NCBI GenBank assembly: GCA_900472925.1
Contig: UCJU01000004.1
Location: forward strand, 361,129 to 425,128
Source: Hyphomicrobiales bacterium
Lineage (GTDB): Bacteria > Pseudomonadota > Alphaproteobacteria > Rhizobiales > Rhizobiaceae
Direction of reading: 5' to 3'
Length of the DNA: 64,000 nucleotides
The position numbers were made by a program, and so were the translations under genes. The notes below the pieces were generated by a model. It made no database searches. It worked only from the letters and a program-made list of their open reading frames with translations, and was not told the origin of the DNA. Every line of letters begins with the position of its first letter. The stretch's first letter is position 1. Of the stretch, positions 44,357-53,685 are shown piece after piece.

Positions 44357-45337
44357 TTATGCCGGATGCGCTCCAGCCAGTCTTCTGTTTGAATACCAGA
44401 TGATGGTGCGTTGCAACACGATGAATATGAACAGCAGTATGCCGATGACGATTTTCGTCCACCAGGACGACAATGTGCCCTCGAAAACGATGTAGGTTTG
44501 TATCAGGCCCTGTATCAGGAGGCCGATGAAGGTCCCCGCAACAAGACCGGTGCCGCCGGTCAGCAGGGTGCCACCGATGACCACGGCTGCGATGGCATCG
44601 AGCTCCATCCCAACGGTCGCCAGCGAGTAGCCCGAGGATGTATAGAGCGTGTAGACGATACCGGCGAGGCCCGACAGAAAGCCCGACAGCGCGTAGATGC
44701 CGATGATCGTCTTGCCGATGGGAACCCCCATCAGTTCCGCCGATTGCTGATTGCCGCCCAGCGCATAGATGTTGGCGCCGAACCGCGTGCGGCTGGCAAC
44801 GATGCCGCCAATGACGAAGACGATCAGCATGACGATAGCCAATGCCGTCAGCCGTCCGCCGCCTGGCACCCGGAAGTCGAAGCCCTGAATGGCATCGATG
44901 ACGGGATGTGAAATCGGCACGGATTGTGTCGAGATCAGATAAGCGGCACCCCGCGCCAGAAACATCCCCGCCAATGTCACGACGAAAGGCGGGATCGATA
45001 GAAAGCGTATCATCGCCCCCATCAGGCAGCCGAAAATCGTGGAGATGACCAGCACCGCCGCAAACGCCACCAGCGGATGAATGTTATAGGTGCCGACCAG
45101 AACAGCCACGAATACACTGGCGAAGGCAATGACCGAGCCGATCGAAAGGTCGATTCCACCCGACAGGATGACGAAGGTCATGCCGACTGCGGCAATGCCG
45201 AGAAAGGCATTGTCCGTCAACAGATTGCCGACGACGCGTGTTGAGAACATGGCCGGATACTGCATCACGCACAGAACATAGGCGACAAGAAAGACGGCAA
45301 GCGTCGTCAGAAACGGAAGATTGCGGGTGTGGATCAT
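44357..45337 (-). CDS. yjfF: Sugar ABC transporter permease, YjfF-like
   Basis: A 326-residue RbsC-family permease with about eight to ten spans, opening MIHTRNLPFLTTLAVFLVAY. The motif GGIDLSIGSVIAFASV is conserved in the family, as are LGGNQQSAELMGVP and GGTLLTGGTGLVAGT. The second permease of a YtfT/YjfF pair, as in the E. coli galactofuranose importer. Its start overlaps the YtfT-like stop (ATGA). Confidence 0.88.
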   Translation of the reverse strand: MIHTRNLPFLTTLAVFLVAYVLCVMQYPAMFSTRVVGNLLTDNAFLGIAAVGMTFVILSGGIDLSIGSVIAFASVFVAVLVGTYNIHPLVAFAAVLVISTIFGCLMGAMIRFLSIPPFVVTLAGMFLARGAAYLISTQSVPISHPVIDAIQGFDFRVPGGGRLTALAIVMLIVFVIGGIVASRTRFGANIYALGGNQQSAELMGVPIGKTIIGIYALSGFLSGLAGIVYTLYTSSGYSLATVGMELDAIAAVVIGGTLLTGGTGLVAGTFIGLLIQGLIQTYIVFEGTLSSWWTKIVIGILLFIFIVLQRTIIWYSNRRLAGAHPA

Positions 45338-46380
45338 CGCGCCGCTCCCTCATGGTTGACGGTATGGGGCGGTGTGACGGGAGCCGCTGTCTTGCGCGAT
45401 CTGGTAAAGCTGATCAGCGTTCCGATGGCCGGGGATTGCAGCGTCAACACGACGATGATGATGCCCGCCTTGATGATGAGGTTGAATTCCGGCGGAAAGC
45501 CCGAGACCAGAATACCGGTGTTGATGGTCTGGATGATCAGCGCCCCGATCAACGAGGCAGTGATGGAAAAACGCCCGCCATTCAGTGATGTACCACCGAT
45601 GACGACTGCCAGAATGGCATCGAGTTCCAGCCACAGCCCGGCATTGTTGGCATCCGCGCCTCTTATGTCGGCTGTAACGATCATGCCTGCGATGGCCGCG
45701 CACAGACCCGAAATGGCATAGACGAAAAACAGCAGAAACCGTGCCCGCACACCTGCCAGCGCGGATGCACGGCGGTTGATGCCGGTTGCTTCGATGAGGA
45801 AACCGAGTGCGGATTTACGTACCAGAATACCGACGAGCAGCGCTGTCAAAACCCAGATGATGACAGGCATGGGGATGCCGGCAAAAGCACCGGTGCCGAT
45901 GGCGGAGAAGCTGTCATCGTTGAAGGTCAGGATAACGCCTTCAGTGATGAGCTGGGCAATGCCGCGCCCGGCGACCATCAGGATCAACGTCGCAATGATC
46001 GGCTGAATATCGAGAATGGCGACAAGAATGCCGTTCCAGATACCGCAGGCGATGCCGACAGCCAGCGACACGGCGATAACGACGGGAATGGACTGGCCGC
46101 TGCTGATCAGTGTGGCCGCAACCGCGCCACAGATGGCAATGACGGCGCCGATCGACAGGTCGATGCCCTTGGTGGCAATGACAAGCGTCATGCCAATCGT
46201 CAGCAACGCCACCGGTGCTGCGCGGACCAGAATGTCGATGACGCTGCCATAGAGGCGACCGTTCTGGAACGACACATTCAGGAAGCCAGGTGAAATCAGC
46301 GCGATAGCGCCGAGGATGATAATGAGCGCGGCAAGCTGGGGTGCAAGCCGCTTCAGGCGGGCGGTGATGCTCTTCATCAT
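45334..46380 (-). CDS. ytfT: Sugar ABC transporter permease, YtfT-like
   Basis: A 348-residue RbsC-family permease opening MMKSITARLKRLAPQLAALIII. Conserved blocks are TKGIDLSIGAVIAICGA, ATGINRRASALAGVRA and GGTSLNGGRFSITASLIGA. It forms a heterodimer with the YjfF-like subunit. Its ATG overlaps the stop of the ATPase gene by four bases. Confidence 0.88.
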   Translation of the reverse strand: MMKSITARLKRLAPQLAALIIILGAIALISPGFLNVSFQNGRLYGSVIDILVRAAPVALLTIGMTLVIATKGIDLSIGAVIAICGAVAATLISSGQSIPVVIAVSLAVGIACGIWNGILVAILDIQPIIATLILMVAGRGIAQLITEGVILTFNDDSFSAIGTGAFAGIPMPVIIWVLTALLVGILVRKSALGFLIEATGINRRASALAGVRARFLLFFVYAISGLCAAIAGMIVTADIRGADANNAGLWLELDAILAVVIGGTSLNGGRFSITASLIGALIIQTINTGILVSGFPPEFNLIIKAGIIIVVLTLQSPAIGTLISFTRSRKTAAPVTPPHTVNHEGAAR

Positions 46381-47900
46381 GCGGCCTCCGTTCTGGCCGC
46401 ACTGGCAATGGCTTGCATGATGTTGTCGGCGGTCACATCGTTTCCCTTGAGTTCGGCCACATGTCGACGGTCAGACAGAACGATGACGCGGTGCGCGACA
46501 GCCGTCAGTTCTTCCAGCTCCGACGAAATGACGATGAGTGACATGCCCTGCGAACACAGACGCTCGATCATTTTCAGGATTTCCGCGTGGGCACCGATAT
46601 CGATGCCGCGTGTCGGTTCATCGAGAATGAGAAGGCGCGGCTCCGTCGCCAGCCAGCGGGCCAGGATCGCCTTTTGCTGGTTGCCGCCCGATAGAAACTT
46701 GATCGGTCTTTCACGATCCGCCGGGCGAATATCGAGCGACTTGATGAAGCCATCCGCCAAAGCGGCTTTTTGTTTGTGTGAGAGCGGACGCATCCATCCC
46801 TGCCGCGCCTGCAAAGCAAGCGCGATATTATCCGCCACGGAAAAATCGCCAATAATGCCGTCGGTCTTGCGTTCTTCCGGACAAAAGCCGAAGCCGTTAT
46901 CGATCGCGGCTTCCGGCGAGGTAATCGCAACCGTCTTGCCATCGATGCTGGCTTGTCCACCCTCCGGCTTGTCGATGCCGAAAAGAAGGAAAGCCGTTTC
47001 AGTGCGGCCAGACCCCAGCAGACCGGCGATGCCGACGACTTCGCCCGGGCGCACATCGAGATCGAAGGGTTCGACACTGCCGCGTTTTCCATAGCCTTCG
47101 AAGCGGATCGGGGCTTCGCCTTCTACCACGGTATTGTCTGGCGCCTGCCTGTCATGGGTTACGCTTTGCAACTCACGTCCCAGCATCATCGAGATGAGTT
47201 CGCCGCGCGGCAACTCGGAAATCCGGCGGGTGCCGACAAGCTTGCCGTTGCGCAACACCGTCACGCGGTCGGCTATGTCGTAGACCTGGTTGAGAAAATG
47301 GGTGATGATGACGATGCCGAGACCTTCGGCGCGCAACTGGCGCAGCACGGTAAACAGCATTTCCACTTCATGGCTGTCGAGGCTGGCCGTGGGTTCGTCC
47401 AAAACCAGTACCTTGCCGGAGAGATCGACAGCACGGGCAATGGCGATAATCTGGCGGATCGCAACTGAGTAGCTCGATAATAGCGCATCGACATTGATCG
47501 TCAGGCCGTAGCGGGTCAGAAGTTTTTCGGCCCGGCTGCGCATTTCGCGCCGGTCGATCAGCCCGAAACGGCGGGGCTGTCTGCCGAGAAACAGGTTTTC
47601 GGCGACGGTCAGATTTTCAAGAAGATTCACTTCCTGATAGACGGTGCCGATACCGAGGTTTTGCGCTTCGGCAACATTGGTCGGTGAAATTTCTGCGCCA
47701 TCGAGACGGATCGTGCCGCGGTCGCGGTGATACACGCCTGTCAGTATTTTGATGAGCGTCGATTTGCCCGCACCGTTTTCGCCCAGCAAAGCGTGAACTT
47801 CGCCACGGTTGAGCGAGATATCGACATTATCGAGAGCAGCGATACCCAGGAAAGATTTTCCTATGGCACGCGCTTCCAGAAGAGGGCTGGTTTCGGGCAT
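46377..47900 (-). CDS. ytfR: Sugar ABC transporter ATPase, YtfR-like (double domain)
   Basis: A 507-residue two-domain ATPase of the RbsA/YtfR kind, from MPETSPLLEARAIGKSF; 14 further in-frame codons upstream are unlikely because AGGAC sits before 47900. The first domain has Walker A GENGAGKST and Walker B VLVLDEPTASLD; the second has GLLGSGRTE, the degenerate Walker A usual in this family, LSGGNQQK and LLILDEPTRGID. It powers uptake by the YtfT/YjfF-like permeases. Confidence 0.9.
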   Translation of the reverse strand: MPETSPLLEARAIGKSFLGIAALDNVDISLNRGEVHALLGENGAGKSTLIKILTGVYHRDRGTIRLDGAEISPTNVAEAQNLGIGTVYQEVNLLENLTVAENLFLGRQPRRFGLIDRREMRSRAEKLLTRYGLTINVDALLSSYSVAIRQIIAIARAVDLSGKVLVLDEPTASLDSHEVEMLFTVLRQLRAEGLGIVIITHFLNQVYDIADRVTVLRNGKLVGTRRISELPRGELISMMLGRELQSVTHDRQAPDNTVVEGEAPIRFEGYGKRGSVEPFDLDVRPGEVVGIAGLLGSGRTETAFLLFGIDKPEGGQASIDGKTVAITSPEAAIDNGFGFCPEERKTDGIIGDFSVADNIALALQARQGWMRPLSHKQKAALADGFIKSLDIRPADRERPIKFLSGGNQQKAILARWLATEPRLLILDEPTRGIDIGAHAEILKMIERLCSQGMSLIVISSELEELTAVAHRVIVLSDRRHVAELKGNDVTADNIMQAIASAARTEAA

Positions 47901-47967
47901 GGTCAGGTCCTGCACGGAATTAGGTGGGAACGGCGTTTGCACGCCGCTCCCGAAGACGGAAGCTGGC

Positions 47968-48927
47968 TTAGTAGCCGAGCCGCTTCTTCTCCTCGTACAC
48001 TTTCATCGGGTCATCAGACGCGGTGTAGAGCTTGGATTCCGTCTGGATCCACTTCTTCGGCTCTTTCTTGTCCTTCAGATAGGCGTCGAGCGCATCGAAG
48101 GCAGGGCCAGCCATGTTTGGCGTCAGTTCAACCGTCGCATTGGCTTCACCGGCAGCCATGGCCTTGAAGATGTCAGGGACAGCATCGATCGAGACCACCT
48201 TGATGTCCGTTCCGGGCTTCAGGCCAGCTTCCTTGATGGCCTGAATTGCGCCGACAGCCATGTCGTCATTGTGGGCGTAGACCGCGCAGATGTCCTTGCC
48301 GCCGCCTTCAGCCTTGATGAAGCTTTCCATGACTTCCTTGCCCTTTGTGCGGGTGAAGTCGCCAGTCTGCGAACGAACGATCTTGATGTTGGAGTGCGAA
48401 GCGATGCCTTCCTCGAAGCCCTTCTTGCGATTGATCGCAGGTGAGGAACCGGTGGTGCCCTGAAGCTCCACGACCTTGCAGTCCTTGGAGCCGACATCCT
48501 TGGCCAGCCATTCACCAGCAACCTTGCCTTCATGGACCTGATCGGATGTGACGGCGGTCAGATACAGGCTGTCTGGAGCCTCGATCTGGCGGTCGAGAAG
48601 GATCACGGGAATCTTCTCTTCCTTGGCTTCTTTCAGAACGGCATCCCAGCCGGTTGCGACAACGGGTGCGATGAAGATCGCATCGACGCCCTGGGCAATA
48701 AAGCCTCTGACAGCCTTGATCTGGTTTTCCTGCTTCTGCTGCGCATCGGCAAATTTCAGCGTTACGCCACGCTTTTCAGCCTGCTGCTTGGTCACCGTTG
48801 TTTCAGCAGCACGCCAGCCGGATTCAGAGCCGATCTGCGAGAAGCCAACGGTGAGAGTTTTTGCGGAAACGCCTGATGCCAGACACGCGGATAGAGCGAC
48901 AGTAACTGCCGCGAGTGCTTTTTTCAT
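47968..48927 (-). CDS. ytfQ: Periplasmic sugar-binding protein, YtfQ-like (galactofuranose type)
   Basis: A 319-residue family 2 receptor with a signal peptide ending near GVSAK. Segments GFSQIGSESGWRAAETTV, QQKQENQIKAVRGFIAQG, GDFTRTKGKEVMESFIKA and ANATVELTPNMAGPAFDAL are very close to what I recall of E. coli YtfQ, whose ligand is galactofuranose (and weakly arabinofuranose). GGGAGG precedes the ATG. It leads the operon ytfQ-ytfR-ytfT-yjfF-GntR. Ligand assignment rests on similarity and gene order. Confidence 0.9.
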   Translation of the reverse strand: MKKALAAVTVALSACLASGVSAKTLTVGFSQIGSESGWRAAETTVTKQQAEKRGVTLKFADAQQKQENQIKAVRGFIAQGVDAIFIAPVVATGWDAVLKEAKEEKIPVILLDRQIEAPDSLYLTAVTSDQVHEGKVAGEWLAKDVGSKDCKVVELQGTTGSSPAINRKKGFEEGIASHSNIKIVRSQTGDFTRTKGKEVMESFIKAEGGGKDICAVYAHNDDMAVGAIQAIKEAGLKPGTDIKVVSIDAVPDIFKAMAAGEANATVELTPNMAGPAFDALDAYLKDKKEPKKWIQTESKLYTASDDPMKVYEEKKRLGY

Positions 48928-49422
48928 CTGTAATCCTCCCAGAGATGAATTCGGCTAAGACGGGCAGATATGAGCATATAGTATTATCTTTGAAAAGTGG
49001 CTTGTGAGCGTTTTCTTGTATTAGACGCGGAGGAAATCCTGAGAAAACAGGAATTTTTCGTTATATTACAATAGATTTTTGGTCGTAAATATTTTTCAGG
49101 CGCCGTGCCGATCAACTCTGCACTCTGCTTGACAAGGGGTTGTGCCGCAAAATAGTAATACGAATACCAAGTGCTGATCTTGGTGATTGACGGACTCAGT
49201 CAATTGCCGCAGATGAGTGTCAGGCAAAAGAAGAATTCAGGGCGGAAACGTGTGACGATCCTTATCGACTGTCTTCAAAAGGTCGGTCAATTCTGGCGAT
49301 GTCCTCTGCCGGACCTGCCTTGTGCGTCGTGCCGCCAGCTTCCTTTTCCCTTGTCCTCATCATAAGGTCGTCGCAATCCTGTTGTCGTACCCATTTGCCA
49401 CTTCCGGCTGGAGATCAAAGTT
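48928..49422. promoter_or_regulatory. Divergent regulatory region between ytfQ-like operon and dehydratase
   Basis: A 495-bp non-coding region. For the rightward gene, TTGACA (49129-49134) and TAGTAA (49153-49158) with an 18-bp spacer look like a promoter, leaving a leader of about 260 bases. AGTAATACGAATACC overlaps the -10 side and ATAGTATTATC lies near 48976; these may be GntR sites but do not form clear palindromes. A 64-codon frame at 49171-49365 has no ribosome site and is not called. Confidence 0.4.
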
Positions 49423-51243
49423 ATGAAAGACTCGACCAACCTACCCGCAACGCAAGGCAAGGGCGGTAAGCTGCGTTCTCGCGCATGGTTCGATAACCCT
49501 GATAACGCTGATATGACAGCGCTCTACCTAGAGCGCTACATGAACTTTGGCCTCAGCCAGGCGGAACTGCAGTCCGATCGCCCGATCATCGGTATCGCGC
49601 AGACGGGTTCGGATCTGTCGCCGTGCAACCGCCACCACCTCGAGCTGGCTAATCGTCTGCGCGAAGGTATTCGCGAAGCAGGCGGCATCGCCATCGAATT
49701 CCCGGTTCACCCCATTCAGGAAACCGGCAAGCGCCCGACAGCGGGCCTCGACCGTAACCTTGCCTATCTCGGCCTCGTGGAAGTGCTTTACGGCTATCCG
49801 CTCGACGGCGTCGTGCTGACCATCGGCTGCGACAAGACCACCCCTGCCTGTCTTATGGCGGCGGCCACCGTGAACATTCCTGCCATCGCTCTTTCCGTCG
49901 GCCCCATGCTGAACGGCTGGTTCCGTGGTGAACGCACCGGCTCCGGCACCATCGTCTGGAAGGCCCGCGAACTTCTGGCCAAGGGCGAAATCGACTATGC
50001 CGGTTTCGTTAAGCTGGTTGCTTCTTCGGCACCTTCGACCGGCTATTGCAACACCATGGGTACGGCAACGACAATGAACTCGCTGGCTGAGGCCCTCGGC
50101 ATGCAGTTGCCGGGTTCCGCGGCAATCCCGGCACCTTATCGTGATCGTCAGGAAATTTCCTACCTCACAGGTTTGCGCATCGTTGAAATGGTCAAGGAAG
50201 ACCTGAAGCCCTCCGACATCATGACGAAGGATGCCTTCATCAACGCCATCCGCGTCAACTCGGCCATCGGTGGTTCCACTAATGCACCGATCCACTTGAA
50301 CGGTCTTGCGCGTCACCTCGACGTCGAGCTGACCGTGGATGACTGGCAGACCTATGGTGAAGAAGTGCCATTGCTGGTCAACCTTCAGCCTGCCGGTGAA
50401 TATCTCGGCGAAGACTACTACCATGCCGGTGGCGTTCCCGCTGTCGTCAACCAGTTGATGACGCAGGGCCTCATCAAGGAAGACGCGATGACGGTCAACG
50501 GCAAGACCATCGGCGAAAACTGCCGTGGTGCCATCATCGAAGACGAAAAGGTCATTCGCCCGTACGACCAGCCGCTCAAAGAGCGCGCCGGTTTCCGCGT
50601 TCTGCGTGGCAACCTGTTCTCGTCCGCCATCATGAAGACCAGCGTTATCTCGCCGGAATTCCGCGAACGTTACCTGTCCAACCCCAACGACCCGGAAGCC
50701 TTCGAAGGCAAGGCCGTGGTGTTCGATGGTCCGGAAGATTACCACCACCGCATCGACGATCCGTCGCTCGGCATCGATGCCAACACGGTTCTGTTCATGC
50801 GCGGCGCTGGCCCAATCGGTTATCCGGGTGCGGCTGAGGTCGTCAATATGCGTGCGCCTGACTACCTGCTCAAGCAGGGCGTCACCTCGCTTCCCTGCAT
50901 CGGTGATGGTCGCCAGTCTGGCACATCGGGCAGCCCGTCCATTCTGAACGCATCGCCGGAAGCTGCCGCAGGCGGCGGTCTCGCTATCCTTCAGACCGGC
51001 GACCGGGTTCGCATCGATGTTGGCAAAGGCAAGGCAGACATTCTGATTTCCGCCGAAGAACTGGCCAAGCGTTACGACGCTCTGGCTTCAGAAGGTGGCT
51101 ACAAGTTCCCGGATCACCAGACGCCATGGCAGGAAATCCAGCGTGGCCTGGTCGGCCAGATGGAAACCGGCGCAGTTCTGGAAAATGCGGTCAAATACCA
51201 GCGCATCGCCCAGACCAAGGGCGTGCCACGCGACAACCACTAA
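49423..51243 (+). CDS. Sugar-acid dehydratase, IlvD/Edd family (xylonate/arabinonate type)
   Basis: A 606-residue dehydratase. Iron-sulfur ligands are visible in [24 protein letters not shown] and [14 protein letters not shown], and the C-terminal part has [42 protein letters not shown]. The opening [26 protein letters not shown] matches the xylonate/arabinonate branch rather than branched-chain IlvD. It should remove water from an aldonic acid to give a 2-keto-3-deoxy acid. GGAG precedes the ATG, and a strong terminator follows. The divergent transporter suggests the acid derives from an imported furanose; exact substrate open. Confidence 0.88.
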   Translation: MKDSTNLPATQGKGGKLRSRAWFDNPDNADMTALYLERYMNFGLSQAELQSDRPIIGIAQTGSDLSPCNRHHLELANRLREGIREAGGIAIEFPVHPIQETGKRPTAGLDRNLAYLGLVEVLYGYPLDGVVLTIGCDKTTPACLMAAATVNIPAIALSVGPMLNGWFRGERTGSGTIVWKARELLAKGEIDYAGFVKLVASSAPSTGYCNTMGTATTMNSLAEALGMQLPGSAAIPAPYRDRQEISYLTGLRIVEMVKEDLKPSDIMTKDAFINAIRVNSAIGGSTNAPIHLNGLARHLDVELTVDDWQTYGEEVPLLVNLQPAGEYLGEDYYHAGGVPAVVNQLMTQGLIKEDAMTVNGKTIGENCRGAIIEDEKVIRPYDQPLKERAGFRVLRGNLFSSAIMKTSVISPEFRERYLSNPNDPEAFEGKAVVFDGPEDYHHRIDDPSLGIDANTVLFMRGAGPIGYPGAAEVVNMRAPDYLLKQGVTSLPCIGDGRQSGTSGSPSILNASPEAAAGGGLAILQTGDRVRIDVGKGKADILISAEELAKRYDALASEGGYKFPDHQTPWQEIQRGLVGQMETGAVLENAVKYQRIAQTKGVPRDNH

Positions 51244-51262
51244 ACGTCGCTCTACAATGAAA

Positions 51263-51293
51263 AACACCGGCTGAGGCTCAGCCGGTGTTTTTT
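51263..51293 (+). terminator. Strong Rho-independent terminator after the dehydratase gene
   Basis: ACACCGGCTGA is repeated inverted (arms about 51263-51274 and 51278-51289) around a tiny loop and followed by TTTTTTG; an A run on the left makes it usable on both strands. It separates convergent genes. Confidence 0.9.
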
Positions 51294-51312
51294 GTTTCTA
51301 ACATTCGGTATT

Positions 51313-52047
51313 CTACTGCGCGTGCATCACCGTGACCGTGCCGTCGCGTGTGATCTTCACCGCAGATAGCCGACCCGTCATAAATGCTCCGGTGTCCACA
51401 TTCAGCCGGTTATCGGAAAGCGAAACGCTGCGCACAGGGGTATGGCCGTGCACGGTCATGAACAGATTGTCGGCTCCCGGCACGGTCTGATCCTTAGGGC
51501 GAATCCACAGCAGATGCTTGTCCTGCTGCCGTTGCAGCGGCACACCGTTGAGGATACCCGCATGCACGAAGCATAGACCCGGCACAGCAAGCAGCGAGGG
51601 CAGGGAAGACATGAAATCGATATGGCTCTGCGGAATATTGTCCTGCAACAGGGCTTTCAGGCTCTTCTTGTCCTGCGGTAGATCATTGATTCCGTAGGAC
51701 TTGAGTGTCTCCAGCCCGCCGAATTGCAGCCAGAGATGATCCTTGCCCGGGTTCTCGAGAAAATCCAGCATCGTCGCTTCGTGGTTCCCGGCAAGGCAGA
51801 AACGCTCGATATCGCCAGACATCGGCTGTATCAGCTCATGAATGACGTAGGAGGATTTCGGACCTCGGTCGATATAGTCGCCCAGCATCACGATCCATTT
51901 CGAGCCATGCTGCCGCGCGGCGTCGTTCAGAATTTTCTCCTGTAAGGTTTGCAACAGGTCGAAGCAGCCGTGAACATCTCCAACGGCATATATGATGTCG
52001 GGCCTGTCATGGGAAAACAACTTCCGGCGCATCTCGGGAGCGGGCAT
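51313..52047 (-). CDS. PPP-family serine/threonine metallophosphatase
   Basis: A 244-residue phosphoprotein phosphatase of the bacterial PPP/PrpA type. Metal-binding motifs appear in order: GDVHG (AVGDVHGCF), GDYIDRG, GNHEAT, CFVHAGIL and VHGHTP. It should remove phosphate from proteins or nucleotides such as Ap4A; targets are not known. It is convergent with the dehydratase gene and divergent from the Ada-like gene. Confidence 0.88.
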   Translation of the reverse strand: MPAPEMRRKLFSHDRPDIIYAVGDVHGCFDLLQTLQEKILNDAARQHGSKWIVMLGDYIDRGPKSSYVIHELIQPMSGDIERFCLAGNHEATMLDFLENPGKDHLWLQFGGLETLKSYGINDLPQDKKSLKALLQDNIPQSHIDFMSSLPSLLAVPGLCFVHAGILNGVPLQRQQDKHLLWIRPKDQTVPGADNLFMTVHGHTPVRSVSLSDNRLNVDTGAFMTGRLSAVKITRDGTVTVMHAQ

Positions 52048-52219
52048 TGGGGGCGAACCTTCTCAAGCGGTGACGGCATGGCCACGAAATCTCCAATACG
52101 GTATGGACCATTGTGCTTAACGCCGCATTTACGCCGCGATAACTGCTCCGCATCTCCCTAAAATCGTCTTTTTTTACATATGATCTGGCTCAGGTGCTGA
52201 GGGTCGTCAGGGGAAGAAC

Positions 52220-52858
52220 ATGCCGCTACAAAATCGCGTCGATCCGTTTGGTGATATTATCGATCTACCCATGCGCGGTCTTTTCACAGGCAATCGCGGC
52301 ATCATCCATGATCCCGAAACAAGAACACTGACGGCAAAGCGCTGGACATCCAAGGCTTGGCTCGTTTGCAGTTGCGAGTACAGGAATACCCGCCGTGACG
52401 TCATGGCGACGCGAAGCTGGACCGAGCTTTTCTTTTTCGACGAGGCAACGGCACTGGCCGCGGGGCATCGTCCCTGCTTTCAGTGCCGCAGGCAGGATGC
52501 GGATCTGTTCCGGGCCGCATGGGCAAAGGGAAACGGCAAACCTCTGCCGAGTGCTGCAGATATCGACGCCGTCCTCCACAAAGAAAGGCTTCAGTCGCGA
52601 CGCAAGCGCGTCAACATGCTGCTTTCCCCTTTGGATGAGTTGCCGGATGGCGCGATGATTACGGCAGGCGGCAATGCCTATCTCACCATGAAGGGCCAGC
52701 CATATCGTTGGCGCGCGCAAGGCTACGAACACGCGAAGACCCTGCCATTCGTAGATGGGCTGCTGACGCCGCCCTCGACATTGCGCGCCCTGAAAGCCGG
52801 ATATCGCCCGCTGCTCCACCCATCCGTCACGGAAATAGCGCAAGGCGTTCCGGCATGA
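52220..52858 (+). CDS. Ada zinc-domain-like protein of unknown function, coupled to alkB
   Basis: A 212-residue protein without a clear family name. Residues 40-93 resemble the N-terminal zinc domain of Ada: Cys50 and Cys52 (LVCSCEYR), an aromatic-rich ELFFFDEATALAAG, and Cys86/Cys89 in GHRPCFQC, close to Ada's GFRPCKRC. In Ada one of these cysteines takes methyl groups from DNA phosphates. The AraC and methyltransferase domains of Ada are absent; the C-terminal half (residues 100-212) is unrecognised. Its stop overlaps the alkB start (ATGA), so both act together, perhaps in alkylation sensing or repair. The Ada reading is mine. Confidence 0.6.
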   Translation: MPLQNRVDPFGDIIDLPMRGLFTGNRGIIHDPETRTLTAKRWTSKAWLVCSCEYRNTRRDVMATRSWTELFFFDEATALAAGHRPCFQCRRQDADLFRAAWAKGNGKPLPSAADIDAVLHKERLQSRRKRVNMLLSPLDELPDGAMITAGGNAYLTMKGQPYRWRAQGYEHAKTLPFVDGLLTPPSTLRALKAGYRPLLHPSVTEIAQGVPA

Positions 52859-53502
52859 TGGATGATCTGTTCTCGGGCCTTGAGACATCGAAAGAAGACA
52901 TGGCGCAGGGCGCGTGGTTGCTGCGGCGCTATGCGCTCGAAAAGGCCGATGACCTGCTGGTGCAGATCGAACGCATCTCCGCAACGGCACCGTTCCGCCA
53001 CATGGTCACACCCGGCGGATTTTCCATGTCCGTGGCGATGACCAATTGCGGCCCCTTCGGCTGGGTGACGGATCGCAAAGGCTATCGCTATCAGAAGACC
53101 GACCCGGAGAGCGGTCAACCTTGGCCAGCCATGCCTGAGAGTTTCCTGTCTCTTGCCACCGGCGCTGCGAAGTATGCCGGGTACCCGGACTTCGTGCCGA
53201 ATGCCTGCCTGATCAATCGTTACGAGCCCGGCGCAAAAATGTCGCTCCATCAGGACAAGGACGAAAAGGATTTCACCAATCCCATCGTGTCGATCTCCCT
53301 CGGCCTGCCTGCAACCTTCCAGTTCGGCGGTATCAATCGTGGTGATCCGGTGCGTAAATATCCGCTGACCCACGGCGACGTCGTTGTGTGGGGTGGCCCG
53401 TCCCGCCTGTTCTATCACGGCATCATGCCCTTGAAAGAAGGAACGCATGACGCGGCAGGGCGCGTGCGGTTCAATCTCACATTCCGGCACACAGCCCCAT
53501 AG
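52855..53502 (+). CDS. alkB: AlkB-family DNA dioxygenase
   Basis: A 215-residue Fe(II)/2-oxoglutarate dioxygenase. The iron triad is His132-x-Asp134 (LHQDKDE) and His188 (LFYHGI); the 2-oxoglutarate arginines are in RVRFNLTFR near the C terminus. The NACLINRYEPGAKMSLHQDKDE block is characteristic of AlkB, which oxidatively removes methyl groups from 1-methyladenine and 3-methylcytosine. The gene starts inside the stop of the Ada-like gene; a much longer open frame leftward is not used. Confidence 0.92.
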   Translation: MMDDLFSGLETSKEDMAQGAWLLRRYALEKADDLLVQIERISATAPFRHMVTPGGFSMSVAMTNCGPFGWVTDRKGYRYQKTDPESGQPWPAMPESFLSLATGAAKYAGYPDFVPNACLINRYEPGAKMSLHQDKDEKDFTNPIVSISLGLPATFQFGGINRGDPVRKYPLTHGDVVVWGGPSRLFYHGIMPLKEGTHDAAGRVRFNLTFRHTAP

Positions 53503-53685
53503 CGCCTTTGCTATTACCGGGAACCGCGAAATAGATGCGCGTAAAATTGCGCTGGTTTTATCAACCGCCGGTGTAGCCAAGTGTTAACTGTAATTGGCAA
53601 TTGGTGGCCGAAAACGGCTTTGATTCACCTGTCGTTTTCCAAATCCGATTAGCGTTCACCCATAACGCAAGATCGGGAAACGACG

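Noticed and set aside
49171..49365. 64-codon frame in the leader of the dehydratase gene
   Set aside because: No ribosome site and composition unlike neighbouring genes; more likely leader sequence.
49528..50748. 406-codon minus-strand frame inside the dehydratase gene
   Set aside because: A shadow of the IlvD/Edd coding sequence; residue make-up (His, Arg, Asp rich) is typical of antisense frames in GC-rich genes.
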